Numbered from the stretch's first letter, positions 47,701-57,848 are shown. The stretch is 64,000 nt of DNA from Capsicum annuum (GCF_002878395.1 NC_061122.1:80153930-80217929), one strand, 5' to 3'. The notes: a model not told the origin generated them from the sequence alone. Numbers and translations: made by a program.

Positions 47701-48202
47701 ATGTACATTCAGCGGATCAACTTTAGTTCTTTGATTTCTCCATGATGAGATGGAGTGGATGAGAGTTAGGTGATTTTCCTCCTAGTTTAGAGTTGATAGC
47801 ATGTGTAAAATGGTTAAGGAAGGTTATTTTTGGGTTTGGAGTCGGTTTTATGACTTTTGTTTAGGTTTTATCTTGGCTTGGATGAGCCTTTATTGATTTT
47901 TATATATAGAGAGATGGTACCAGCATGATGTGATTCAGATGTGCATGCATCATCCTTTCCAGTTCAATTGGAGGCCAATTAGTAGTTAAGTTGAGTTGGC
48001 TATATTGGAAGTAGAATGAGAGTGTTGGTTGAAAAAGGGATACCTATGGCAAAATCCCTTAGAAGTGTTTTCTCTTTATTGAGGCTACCTGGAAAGTCGT
48101 GCTTGGAGCATGAGAGCCCAGTACCTCATTCTTTCGAGATTTTGAGATTCTTTCTATACGTTGACTTTCAGGGATGAAAGTCCTTTTTTTAGTAGTGGAT
48201 AT
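44728..48202 (+). pseudogene. degenerate internal region of the 42-53 kb element
   Basis: No open frame longer than about 100 codons and no clear gag, protease, RT or integrase motif can be read. The T/G-rich, stop-dense sequence looks like pol that has suffered deletions and many transitions. Only the very end is recognisable: an IEATWK-like chromodomain end near 48080, PHSFE near 48140, and GGATGAAAGTCC(T)n at 48170, which in related elements encodes the last residues before the LTR. The small open frames at 46327-46560 and 47232-47432 are not supported as genes. Confidence 0.5.
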
Positions 48203-48964
48203 TGAAATGACCCTTCAGGTCATTTTCCATATTTATTCTTATTTTCACAGTTTGAGCTTCTCCATAGCTGCCCCATGTCATTTATGACTTACTGGGACTA
48301 ACTGTTTGGTTATCGGGCAGTTCATTTGGTTTTTAGAGTCAATTCCCTATTTAGAAGCCTTTGCTGATTTCAATGATCATCGAGAAAAAACTTCAGCGAA
48401 ACAATCTAGGATGAAAATTCTGACTGCGCCACCATATCAAAAATATCAATTTTTGTCTAGGTAGATCTTTGGTTTGGGTCCCAATGCACCCGAGCTCATT
48501 CGATCTATTGGTCTGAAAGTTAAAAATTAGAAAGAATGGGTGTCGAACCCATATTTGATCGAAACGATCTCAAATTGAAAATCCAACTTTGCCATCGCAT
48601 CCAAAATGTTGATTTCAAGATAGGGAGACCCTTGGTTCAGGTCCTAAGGCTCCCGAACTTATTTCGGGCTGAGCGGAATTTATGAAAAATGATGAAAGTT
48701 TAGGTGTGGTCCCCACTTTTTGCCTAAATGATCTCCTATGAAAGTTTTGATGATTCCAATGGATTTGAAATGTAGTTTACGCTCAAAAGTCATAATTGGA
48801 TCATGTTATTTGGATTTCGTATGAGTTCCAAGGATCAAAAACTCACAAATAAGTTTGTTATCATCTAATGCAACCGCGATCGCGACCATGAGAGTACGAT
48901 TGCGGGAGCACGATCGTGGCTCCTATGACCGTGATAGTGATACCTAAGAACTAGTAGGGGCTAT

Positions 48965-48972
48965 TATATAAA
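48965..48972 (+). promoter_or_regulatory. TATA box of 3' LTR (42-53 kb element)
   Basis: TATATAAA followed by GGTCCCAAGA, preceded by CGCGATCGCGACC and ACGATCGTGGC words at 48880-48930. Confidence 0.65.
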
Positions 48973-50124
48973 GGTCCCAAGATACGTTTGGACCATTTCC
49001 CCTTCACTATTCAGACCTAGGAACCCTAAAATAAGTGTAATAACTCAAAATTGGTCTTGGGGGTGACTTGGGAGCTTAATTATCATCTTCTATTACGATT
49101 ATCTTCAAGATTAAGGTAAGAATTCCTTGAATTCATGCTTGAATTTCCTAGTTTGGACCCGAAACCCCAATTTAGCTTAGGGCTTAGTTTTAGCCTAAAG
49201 TATGCTTAGTTTTCACCCATTCTTTGAGGGTTATGATTTTTTATTCATGTGTGAACATTGGGTTGGCCTCAAAAACTTATTTTTTGTATGTGGGACCTAC
49301 TAAGGGGTTTGGTGTCATTTCTAGACCTGAAGCATGTTAGTGAAATATGGGTATCGTTAGATTCATTTTGATGAGTAGATTATGGTTTTGATAGTTCAAT
49401 GGAATTTTGAGGATTTGTAAAGTGAAGACGAGCATGTGGTGTATGAAGTGAGGTTTTGCGATTTGTCCTTGAGTTAGGCTTCTATCTACTCTTCTTCATA
49501 GATGATGTATGATATATATTGGGTGTGAATGTGAATATTAAGATTGATATTGGATAGAATAACTTAGTATTGAATATACATATAAGTTTGGGGATTAGAT
49601 GGGGCTTTTGACCTGTAGGTTGAATTACTTAATACCCTTGTAGAATTCTATTGTCTTCTCCCTAGTTTGGGTAAATGTGTAGCATGGATATGATATAATG
49701 CTATGCTTGGAATATGGTTATAGCATTTGAATCATAATTTGTATATTTAGCCTTATTAGGCCAGTATGGTAGTTTTGGAAAAGTAAGTTTGTTAGAGTTG
49801 ACTTAAGTACCCTTGTTTCTAGTTGAAGTTACTATATTAGGCTTGATTATGGCTTGCTTGACATCTAGAAGAATAACTAGATACCTTATCCTAGTTTGGG
49901 TCATAGTACGCCTAATTATGGAAACTGTGGATTTGAAGAAGGATCATTCGGCCCTCTTAGGCCTAAGCTTTTGTTAAGTCTTGTGGATTTAGTTGCGGAT
50001 GTTAGACTCAGATGAGGCTAGTAAAGCTTAAAATTAGAATACTTTGTAACTTGGTAGCTTGTATTGACATTCTCGAATGATGGTTTTTGAGTTATGGTTA
50101 TGATACTCCTTGTGGAAGTGATAT

Positions 50125-50370
50125 TGGGCATTTAGAGATAATATTCCTAGATACATTATGTGGCCTATAGAGATGCTATTTCTTCTTAGACTTGATGTTT
50201 GGTCTATAGAGATGCTATTTCCTCTTAGACTTGATATTTGGCCAATAGAATTTCTATTTTCTTTAGTCATGATTGGTGGACCTATATAGACGATGTTCCT
50301 CTTGGATATGTAAATTGGCCTACAGAACTGATATTTCTCGTTGTCATGATGTATGGCCTTTTGATCTAAG
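50125..50370 (+). repeat. 38-39 bp minisatellite in the 3' LTR
   Basis: Units beginning GG(C/T)C(T/A)ATAGA start at about 50162, 50201, 50240, 50278, 50317 and 50355, with a degenerate one near 50125. Spacing is 38 or 39 bases. The two units at 50162 and 50201 are nearly identical (AGATGCTATTTC-TCTTAGACTTGAT); the others have drifted. The open frames across it are by-products. Confidence 0.75.
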
Positions 50371-50899
50371 ACATCCTAGAGATGATTACATGCTTATTGA
50401 TATTATGCCTCTTATATGTGAGATGATAAGAGATATGTTATGGCTTATAAATATGATTATTGATATGTGTTCCGAATATGAATATGGGCCAAAGGCTATG
50501 TTATGATATTGAGGTTATTCCAGATAAATTAGTCGGCCAAGGGTGGAGTTATGACATTGACTGAATATCCGAGAAGTGTTTTTCATTATAAGTGATGTGA
50601 TTATAGTTTATGAATATGAATATGTATATGTTTGTATACATATCTCTCCAGTATGGGATGGGGGAAGATGTGGTATTATACTTACTATTCCATTGATTGT
50701 ATATTGGTGATGGCATGAATATATTTAGTACATTCATGCTTATTTTATCAGTAATAGATATGATTCTAGTTAAAATACGATCTTATGACTGTTCTTCCTA
50801 ATTAAGGGTTAAGCTAAGTGGTAGCTAGATGTCTTTTAGGTGGCTATAGTACTTGATGGCTAGAAATCTAATGTACTAGTTAATGAACCTTTCTTAGTT

Positions 50900-51235
50900 G
50901 AAATATGGTAGCTAACGATTAGAGTTGATATGTGGCCATGAAAATGGGTTTATCTATGATAATGACTTGTTGCTATTAATAACAAAGTTGTGATGCCGAT
51001 TAGTCGTTAAGTAAGGATAATGTAGCCTAATATTGCTAGATGATAAGGAAAGTTAGTGATAATGATGCCTGGTTAATAATGATGCCTAGATGAAGATAAT
51101 ACCAAGTTAATAATGTTGACTAGCTAATAATGAGAATTAGTTAAATAACGAGGATTACTTGGTATATGATAGTTAGTTAATGTTTGGTGTTAGTTAATAA
51201 AAGATGGTTAGATGATAATTGGTAATTTGTTGGCT
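50900..51235 (+). repeat. GTTAATAATGA-rich degenerate tandem region
   Basis: Variants of TTAGTTAATAATG and CTAGATGATAA recur at irregular spacing. It looks like an eroded short-unit tandem array. No gene is seen. Confidence 0.5.
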
Positions 51236-51254
51236 AATGATGATTATCAAATAT

Positions 51255-51395
51255 TGTCTTGAGCCAGGGGTCTATCGGAAACAACCTCTCGACCTCTTTA
51301 GAGGTAGTGATCTGGACTTCATACACTCTACCCTCCCCAGACCCCACTATGTGGGAATATACTGGGTTTGTTGTTGTTGTTGTTGATGATGATGA
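51255..51395 (+). mobile_element. Solanaceae-type SINE, possibly 5'-truncated
   Basis: The body contains GGGTCTATCGGAAACAACCT, ACACTCTACCCTCCCCAGAC, CCCACTATGTGGGAATATAC and TGGG, followed by a GTTGTTGTTGTTGTTG tail: the 3' end of the Au/TS-like SINEs of Solanaceae as I know them. It is flanked by a 17-base duplication with one mismatch (51238-51254 and 51396-51412, TGATGATTATC(A/G)AATAT). I see no convincing RNA polymerase III A and B boxes in the 141 bases, so the tRNA-derived head may be lost. Confidence 0.75.
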
Positions 51396-51624
51396 TGATG
51401 ATTATCGAATATATGATAATTAGTTGATAATAATGAATAGTGCATAAATGGTGATTATGGTCCTGTGATAAATAGCAAATTAATAGTTTAATAATCATAA
51501 TCCTTGGTTAGTTAATAACGAGTAGTTGGGATGTATTGACAAGATAGATATTTCTATGGTTATGAGTATATCGACTTATGCATGTGCACCTATTATATGC
51601 CTATATTTATGTGTTGATAATTTT

Positions 51625-51977
51625 GATACCTGGCAAGGCCGGAGGATATTGTGATAACATATTGATACCCAGCAAAGACGGAGGATATTATGATGATATT
51701 GATACCCAGCTCGAGTCCGGAGGATACTATTGTGATTATATGATACCCAGCAAGGTTGGAGGATATTGTGATGACATATTAATACTCGGAAAGGCCGGAG
51801 GATATTGTGATGATATTGATACTCGGTTTAAGTTCGAAGGATACTATTGAGATGATATTGATACCCGGCATGGTCAGAGGATATTGTGATGACATATTAA
51901 TACTCGGCAAGGCCAAAGAAAATTGTTATTATACTGATACCCGATTCAGTTCTGGAGGATACTATAAGATAATATTT
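51625..51977 (+). repeat. minisatellite with trimeric higher-order repeat
   Basis: Nine units starting (G/A)ATAC(C/T)(C/T) begin at 51625, 51664, 51701, 51742, 51781, 51818, 51860, 51899 and 51936. Units 1, 4 and 7 share GTGAT(A/G)ACATATT ends. Units 2, 5 and 8 are the shortest (37-39 bases). Units 3, 6 and 9 carry a longer head and GAGGATACTAT. The trimer period is therefore 117-118 bases, repeated three times. The core of most units is GGCAAGGCCGGAGGATATTG. Confidence 0.8.
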
Positions 51978-52530
51978 AAATCTGATAAGGTCAAAGGTTG
52001 ATTACAATGATGATAGTCCTGATAAGGATAGTTATGATGAGTTGTGATATTGATTGTGTACTTTGCATTCATTCCTGCATATGCATCACCTATCACCAGT
52101 ATGCACCTATGTCTATCAGCCGATATAGGACGGTTACATAGGTATGGGTGAAAAATATATCTTGTGTTATTGTATGTTGATTGAACCTTCTGAGTCTGGG
52201 GCGGTAGGGGTAAGCATAGGCTCGGCTAAGTATTTGGTTGTCTGGAGTAGCCGGTTATTCACGATGTTATTGATATTGTTGTAATCATTGTTCTGATCAT
52301 TATTATGGCTAGCTTATGGCAGATTGGTCATTGATTCAGTATCAAGATTTGAGGTATGTCTTCGGCCTCTCTTATCTTATGATTGAATTATTATGCATAA
52401 TTATTTCATGTCTAGCCTTGTGGATTAGAAACCCCGAGTATGATAGTATTTAAATATCGATAAGTGTTATAATGAGGTCTTAAATGAGAATATATTGATA
52501 GAGGTTACGCTTGAGATGACCTCATCTTTA

Positions 52531-52577
52531 TATGTATATATATCTATATCTATATCTATATATATACATATATATCT
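52531..52577 (+). repeat. TATATC/TA microsatellite
   Basis: A run of TATATC and TA units, paralleled by the shorter AT run at 43905-43936 in the 5' LTR. Confidence 0.7.
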
Positions 52578-53369
52578 AGCTATATGAAAATATGGTACTA
52601 CCGTATATCCCTTCCTTCGTTATTCATTTTATATAGTATTTACCTCACCTTGTATATTACTATATATCTTTCTTTCACTCTTTATTCGTATATTGACTTG
52701 GGATATATGGTATAGAATTGACGCTCGTTGAATATAGCTGGAATAAGATAGTTCACCCTGATACTTTCTTAGTGTTATAATGTTAGACACTTAGATATAA
52801 ATATGATAGTATTCCCTTACTATTCTCATTGACTTATTATATAATTTATGGATTCTTCGGTGTAGTTTACATTCTGTTTATATGTTATGTATATCTGCTT
52901 TATCTTTGGAGCTCAGTTGCCAGTTGCCTACTGAGTGCCATTCATTTGGTACTCATACTACACTTCTGCAGCCTTCAGATCATAGTACGGGTTATAGCCG
53001 TTGATCTGTGCATTATTCGGAGCAGCCTTGGTTCGGAGACTTAGAGTGAGCTCCTGTCGTTCGGAGTATTATTTATCTCTCTCTTATGTATTAGACTAGT
53101 CTCTAAGTTGTATTCGGAGACAAGTTATATCATTGCATAATTCTTGATATATCACTTTTGTACTTTTATGATATTAGAAGCTCTTGCACAGATACCACCG
53201 GGTTTTGGGTTTCTTCTATGTATTGATCTTTAATCCATATATTCCGCATTCTTTTCCTTATATTATTGAGTAGTTCGTTACTAGCCGTTCCAGAATATGG
53301 GTTGGCTTACCTACTGGTGGGTTATGGTAGGCACCATCATGACTTGAGGAATCAGTTCGTGACATATAT

Positions 53370-53458
53370 CGAGTATCTAAACTACCTCTACCGATACCAC
53401 TACCACTTTCAAGACACGAATTTCTAACACTATTATCGACTTTCATTGATTTATCCAT
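53370..53458 (-). pseudogene. hAT transposase N-terminal exon fragment
   Basis: The minus-strand start codon at 53458 opens MDKSMKVDNSVRNSCLESGS, then GIGRGSLDTRY, and meets the TATAT duplication and the 3' LTR. A polar, serine-rich N terminus just before the LTR insertion fits the missing beginning of the hAT gene at 39881-42063. The link rests on the target duplication and orientation. Confidence 0.6.
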
Positions 53459-54090
53459 TTACAAATTTAACTAACAAATATTAAAAAATATAAAAATAAT
53501 ACACATAAATATTTAACAAATAATACACTAATTAAAAATTTAAAGTAAGAGATGGAACAATAATACTAAAATTTTTAATTATCTAAAAGTTAATCAATTG
53601 AAGACTTTTGGAAACTTCCACTTGATACTTGTAATTGCAAAATAATATAACAAAATTGAGCACTTTACGAGCTAATTAGATTAATTGTAAGAGATTAAGA
53701 GAATGAAATTGTAAGTTGTGGGAAAAAATATTTGAAATGACATGTATTTAGAGGGTAAAATTTTGAATTAAAAAAAAAGCCAAAAAGGTTGTTTCGGTCA
53801 TTTGGTGGCATTATAGTCATTAGGGCCTCAACGGTCCAAAATAGATTTTTGTTGTTGGGCGAGGCCTAGCAGGCATTAAATAAATTTAAAAAAAAATTCT
53901 TATCGGGTTGGTCTGGTCTGATGCACCGATGGGCCTTGTCTCATCTCAAGATTGGGTCAGCCTACCAGGCTTCTCAACCAGATATGGCAGCCTTACCAGT
54001 TTTGGGTCAGGTCCAATCCAGGTAACTTGTGGGCTGGTCTTAATAGACCAAAGCCAAGCCGACCCAACCCAATTGAAAACTTTACTTGTC
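53459..54090 (-). other. hAT 5' flank and subterminal region
   Basis: AT-rich sequence upstream of the transposase start is followed by GGGCGAGGCCTAGCAGGC and a GC-rich stretch ending in CCGACCCAACCCAATTG (to about 54075), which looks like the subterminal GC-rich repeats common in hAT elements. No perfect terminal repeat partner was found near 39000-39900. The open frames at 53908-54212 are not supported as genes. Confidence 0.4.
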
Positions 54091-55422
54091 ATATTACATG
54101 TTGTGGATTGCCCGTGAAGGGACTTTATTTAACATTATTTTCCTTATTTATGTATTTGACTAACTTTATTCGTAATGTGAGACATGAGTGGAGTCTTAAA
54201 GATAAATTATAGGCCTTATTGAGCACTATCTTCCTTTATCACGAAGAAATGACCAATTTTTTGGGTTGATATGATATTAATGATGTTTTACATGCATATT
54301 TATTCCTATAGAGACCAACTAAAACCGATATCATGAATTATTGGCATATTGAGTGAATTTCTAAGCTTACTTATACATGTATTGAATAGATTTGTTATCT
54401 TACTACTGACTTGATCACGATCATTGCACACTCATTTCATACATGCACATGAGATTCTTTTAAAAATGTCTAGATTGAGGGATGTATTGATGTGGTAGAT
54501 GGTGTTATAGGATTGAGATTGGTGGAAAATTTGAGATAGTATATAGGTTTGTGAACCCCCATAGGTCCTATTTTGGGAGCATTGAGTCTCGATAGGTGTA
54601 TAGAGAAAGTCATGTGATGACTTTCAACTATTCACTTCATCATTCATTATATTGCATTGAATTTCTATATAATGTGTTGTTTTTACGTGTTACTTGACAT
54701 GGAATTAACTTCTCTATATAATTTCGTGTATGTTTGTTCCTTTTGATGTTATATATATATTTTTGTGTGTGTGTGTATAAAATTATTAGTGGAGATGGTG
54801 TGAGCTATCATTTGGGAACTTTTTCGCTTGCAAGTTGTATGCTCATAGTGTTTTCTTTACTTATCTTACTTTTTAATTTACTCAATTAACCTATGATACC
54901 TATTGAGTATAAGTTGACTGTATTCACCCTTATTCTGCCCTTTTGGTGAAGATTTTAGTTCGAGTACTATGTGTGGTGGTTTAGTTTCGAGCGAAGTTGA
55001 TTAGAATTGAGGTACTAGACTTCTTTAGTGTTCGGGGCAGATTCCAAATATTATCTTATCTCTTACTTTGCCTTTATTTTGGTCAGATACATATTTTGTA
55101 TTTCAGTTTCGAAGATTGTACTTAGATAATCTTGCATTTGTGACACTAGTCTTTAAGAGTTTATGACATTCTTTTAGTTTTCTGTTGTTATTATGAATAT
55201 AGGACTTGACTTTATTCTAAAAGTGTCATTTGTTTTATTTTCTGTATTATCTTTTATTTCTTTCTTTTTTGAGTCTTGCCATACATATCAGGCTGAGCAA
55301 AACTTTTATTTGTTTTCTTTTCTTTGTTATCTCATATTTCTTTCCTCTTCGAGTGATTGGCATACTTATTAAGGCTGGGCCTAGGTAATATCCATTATGA
55401 CCTCAATTTTTGGATTATGACA
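54091..55422 (+). repeat. probable 5' LTR of the chromovirus fragment
   Basis: AT-rich, gene-free sequence ending in TTTGGATTATGACA, just before the primer site. A TGTGTGTGTGTA run lies at about 54764. The left boundary is my estimate. Confidence 0.4.
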
Positions 55423-55425
55423 AAC

Positions 55426-55441
55426 TGTTATAGAGCGCTAG
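55426..55441 (+). other. primer-binding site, degraded tRNA-iMet type
   Basis: TGTTATAGAGCGCTAG matches TGGTATCAGAGCCTAG at 13 of 16 positions and follows a TGACA-like LTR end. Confidence 0.55.
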
Positions 55442-55619
55442 ATTCACTGATCTCATAAGTGTAAGAGTAGGATGTCTCGTAGAGCCTAAGAGATGCAGAC
55501 GTCCATTTCTATCTTTGAGAGGCTGCAAGATATCTTTAGGTATAACTTCTCTAAATTTGATCTTTGTCGTGCGATTTGTTCATCCCAATATCCTAAACTT
55601 TTATTTTATTTTTTTCTGT

Positions 55620-57080
55620 ACAGACCATAAGGACTAGGTCCAGGGATGCTAGGAATGTTGAATCAGCACCTGATATGGAAGCCTCAACTACAGAATGAGG
55701 CAGGGGTCATGGTCGGACTAAAGTTTGATAACGGGTACAACGAGTTATCGCAGCTAGAGGACATTCTAGGGAGGCCTCTCCTGACCCTAAGGTTGTCTAT
55801 ACTAGAGATGATTATCAAATAAGGGGTGCAGGGCCAGCTCGGGTTCCATAGAGTTCAGTTGATACCCATTGCTTCAGGATTTATTAATTCACCTTTTGAG
55901 TTGCTTGGAGAGTGTTTCCTTGAGTTTAGTTGGTCTTCCTCAGAATTTGAGTGATATTACGCCATCTATTTCGGCATCTACTTATGGAATTCCTACTTTA
56001 GGGGTACAACCACTATCTATAGTACCCCTATGTAGATTTGGTGCGTGTCAGACTTACCATTTCTCTAGTTGCTTCAGGAACAGTGATGTCTTCTGATGAA
56101 TAGAAGAGGTTTGAAAGGTTTATTCGCTTGGCTCCTCCCAATTTAAGTGGAGCAATTAGCAAGGATGCCTATGAGTTTCTTATTTACTGCCAGGAGAAGT
56201 TATATAATCTTAGATCCCTTGAGTCTCATGGAGTTTCTTATGGTACCCACCAGTTGATGGGTGTAGCTAGGGATTGGTGATAGTCTTCATCCAGTTATAG
56301 GCCTTTGGGTTTTCCTTCTATGACTTGGCATAGTTTTCTGAGGATTTCTTAGAGAGGTTGATGTCATTTAGATTGAGAGATCAGATACATGATGAGTTTG
56401 ATCATTTGGATCAGGGGTCCATATCTATTGCCAAGTACGAGACATGCTTCCATGCTCTATTAAAGTATTAAGCTTCCAGCCCTTCCACTAAGTTAGAGAG
56501 AATTCTTAAGTTTGTAAAGGGGTTAAAAGGTCATTATCAATTGGATACTGCCCAAATAGTTGTTTTGGGGGATTTTTTTAGAGTATTATTTAGCATGCCA
56601 AGTTGATCAAGTCTATTACCCATGCTACTCAAAGAAGCACGAAGAAGATGTGCCATCAGGGCAAGTTTATGGTCGTACTTCCCAAGGCAGAGATTTCTCA
56701 AACAGAGTTCTCATGATATTGTGGTAGGCCAATTTAGGATTCCTTATAGGGATCAAGTGGTAGACCTTCATGTTCTGTAATTTCAGGTAGCCAGACATCA
56801 GGTCATGCTAGTAGAGGTTCCAGGCTCAAGTTTTTGGGCTAGGGTAGTTGCCCTAACTCATATATGCCCCCTCAGATTGATTCCAGCAATGGAGAATACT
56901 TTGTGATAAGGCTAGCCATTTTTCCAAAGATTGTCCCTAACTGCGTACGGACCCACTCATCAGGGTTCTTAACTTCTACTTTGTCTTATTCCAGTATCTA
57001 TAGTGAGAGGTGGTTAATAGAGTGTTAGGGGTGGTGCAAGTGGTGTTAGATGTGCTCTAAGTTGAGGTAGAAGAGTTTGT
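55620..57080 (+). pseudogene. gag: chromovirus gag, broken
   Basis: The capsid precursor. An R/G-rich start (TTRGRGHGRT-like, about 55690) and EASPDPKVVYTRDDY precede the core near 56100-56330: RFERFIRLAPPNLSGAISKD, AYEFLIYCQEKLYNLRSLES, HGVSYGTHQLMGVARDW. This is the gag domain of Tekay/chromovirus-type elements. The C-terminal knuckle near 56895-56935 keeps only the last part, C-x4-H-x4-C (CDKASHFSKDC); the first cysteine is gone. Frameshifts occur near 56290, 56330 and 56560, with several stops. Confidence 0.7.
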
Positions 57081-57345
57081 GGTAGTGTTCACCGAATTAC
57101 TTAGTTTGGGAGTGGATGCATACAATGTTATAATATACTTTGACAATCAAGGTAGAGGCTTCTGATGCACTTATTATAGGTATCATCCCCGTTTGCTATA
57201 GATCTGCTTCCGTGTTATTTGAACCTGGGTCTACATTCTCTAATGTGTCTACATATTTTGCTTTTGTTTTAGATGTTGCATGTGAGCCCCTTGCTATGTT
57301 GATGTTCCGACATTTGATGGAATAGTTTGCACCTCTTATGAGAGG
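57081..57345 (+). pseudogene. chromovirus protease start, catalytic site altered
   Basis: An open piece from 57140 reads VEASDALIIGIIPVCYRSAS, then VLFEPGSTFSNVSTYFAF. In this family the box is FDPGST; here the catalytic aspartate is glutamate. The reading stops at 57323 and then runs out at the junction with the next LTR. Confidence 0.7.
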
Positions 57346-57454
57346 GAATTATTTGTTTTCTAGCAACTATTGGCGTATTTGATTCTTGTTTTACTTGTTC
57401 TCAGGAAACAAATTCAGAAGCAAAAATAACTTAGAAAAGTGGATGTTGGCTGGC

Positions 57455-57790
57455 TACGATGGGCTAATCGATGAACATTCAGAGACCCAACAGATCGTCA
57501 AGCTAACCATCACCTCTTAGGAAGAGATCAGGATATCTGTATGGTGGGAGACAGTCTAAGCGACTGACCGTCAAACCCATAATGGGTCATTACCCTGATC
57601 GTCACAGGTTAAGCAAAACCAAGGAAATTTTGGGTTCTAGGAACGGAAGATACGATGGATCATTGGTCTCCAATGATCCATTGCACTGTTCGTCGACATC
57701 AGTGGCATATCAACATTAAACTAGATAGAAACCGATGGCCCATCTGACGGACTGTCGCAAGCCCGATGACCTATTAGGCAAACCATCGAT
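57455..57790 (+). repeat. degenerate GACGG/CCGTC-type motif tract in Athila LTR
   Basis: Words such as GACTGACCGTCAAAC (57560), ATCTGACGGACTGTCGCAAG (57742) and several CGATGG or GATCGTC variants recur in both orientations. The tract precedes a TATA-like TTTAAATA by about 50 bases. The word family is the one seen at 3885-4205 in a different type of LTR. Confidence 0.55.
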
Positions 57791-57840
57791 GGTGACATGG
57801 CGCTCGAATTTGAATTTTGAGTCCCAACTTTCTGGGCGCC

Positions 57841-57848
57841 TTTAAATA
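57841..57848 (+). promoter_or_regulatory. TATA-like box of Athila LTR (copy 6)
   Basis: TTTAAATA followed by CCCAGCTTAGG, at the position of TATAAATA in copies 3 and 4. Confidence 0.45.

Larger units (their letters stand above)
42064..53364 (+). mobile_element. complete chromovirus-like gypsy element with unequal LTRs
   Basis: Both LTRs, a primer site and a perfect 5-bp target duplication are visible. The 5' LTR is 2645 bases and the 3' LTR 5162 bases; they are collinear except for one 2.5 kb block. The internal region is only 3.5 kb and highly decayed. A chromodomain-like end (IEATWKV, then PHSFE) about 100 bases before the 3' LTR, and a tRNA-iMet primer site, support a Tekay-type chromovirus. 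The element is inserted in sense orientation relative to the window and antisense to the hAT gene. Confidence 0.8.
48203..53364 (+). repeat. 3' LTR (long form) of the 42-53 kb element
   Basis: It runs from TGAAATGACCCTTCAGGTCA to CAGTTCGTGACA. The first 1.6 kb and last 1.07 kb match the 5' LTR closely enough to be obvious by eye, with scattered substitutions. The central 2.5 kb (49802-52296) is unique to this copy and contains tandem arrays, a SINE and AT-rich sequence. I see no coding sequence in it. Confidence 0.8.
54091..57395 (+). mobile_element. chromovirus-type gypsy element, 5' part
   Basis: LTR-like sequence (to about 55422), a degraded tRNA-iMet primer site, gag and the start of protease appear in order. 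It is cut at about 57395 by the LTR of Athila copy 6, so RT and integrase are missing. The LTR start is uncertain because no partner LTR is present. Confidence 0.65.

Noticed and set aside
51625..51977. Possible CRISPR-like array of regular repeats
   Set aside because: It is tandem without unique spacers and lies in a plant LTR.
51578..52001. Frames with repeated GGYYDDI-like residues, resembling a repetitive protein
   Set aside because: They are translations of the 37-42 base minisatellite in an LTR; unit lengths are not all multiples of three, so no frame is kept.
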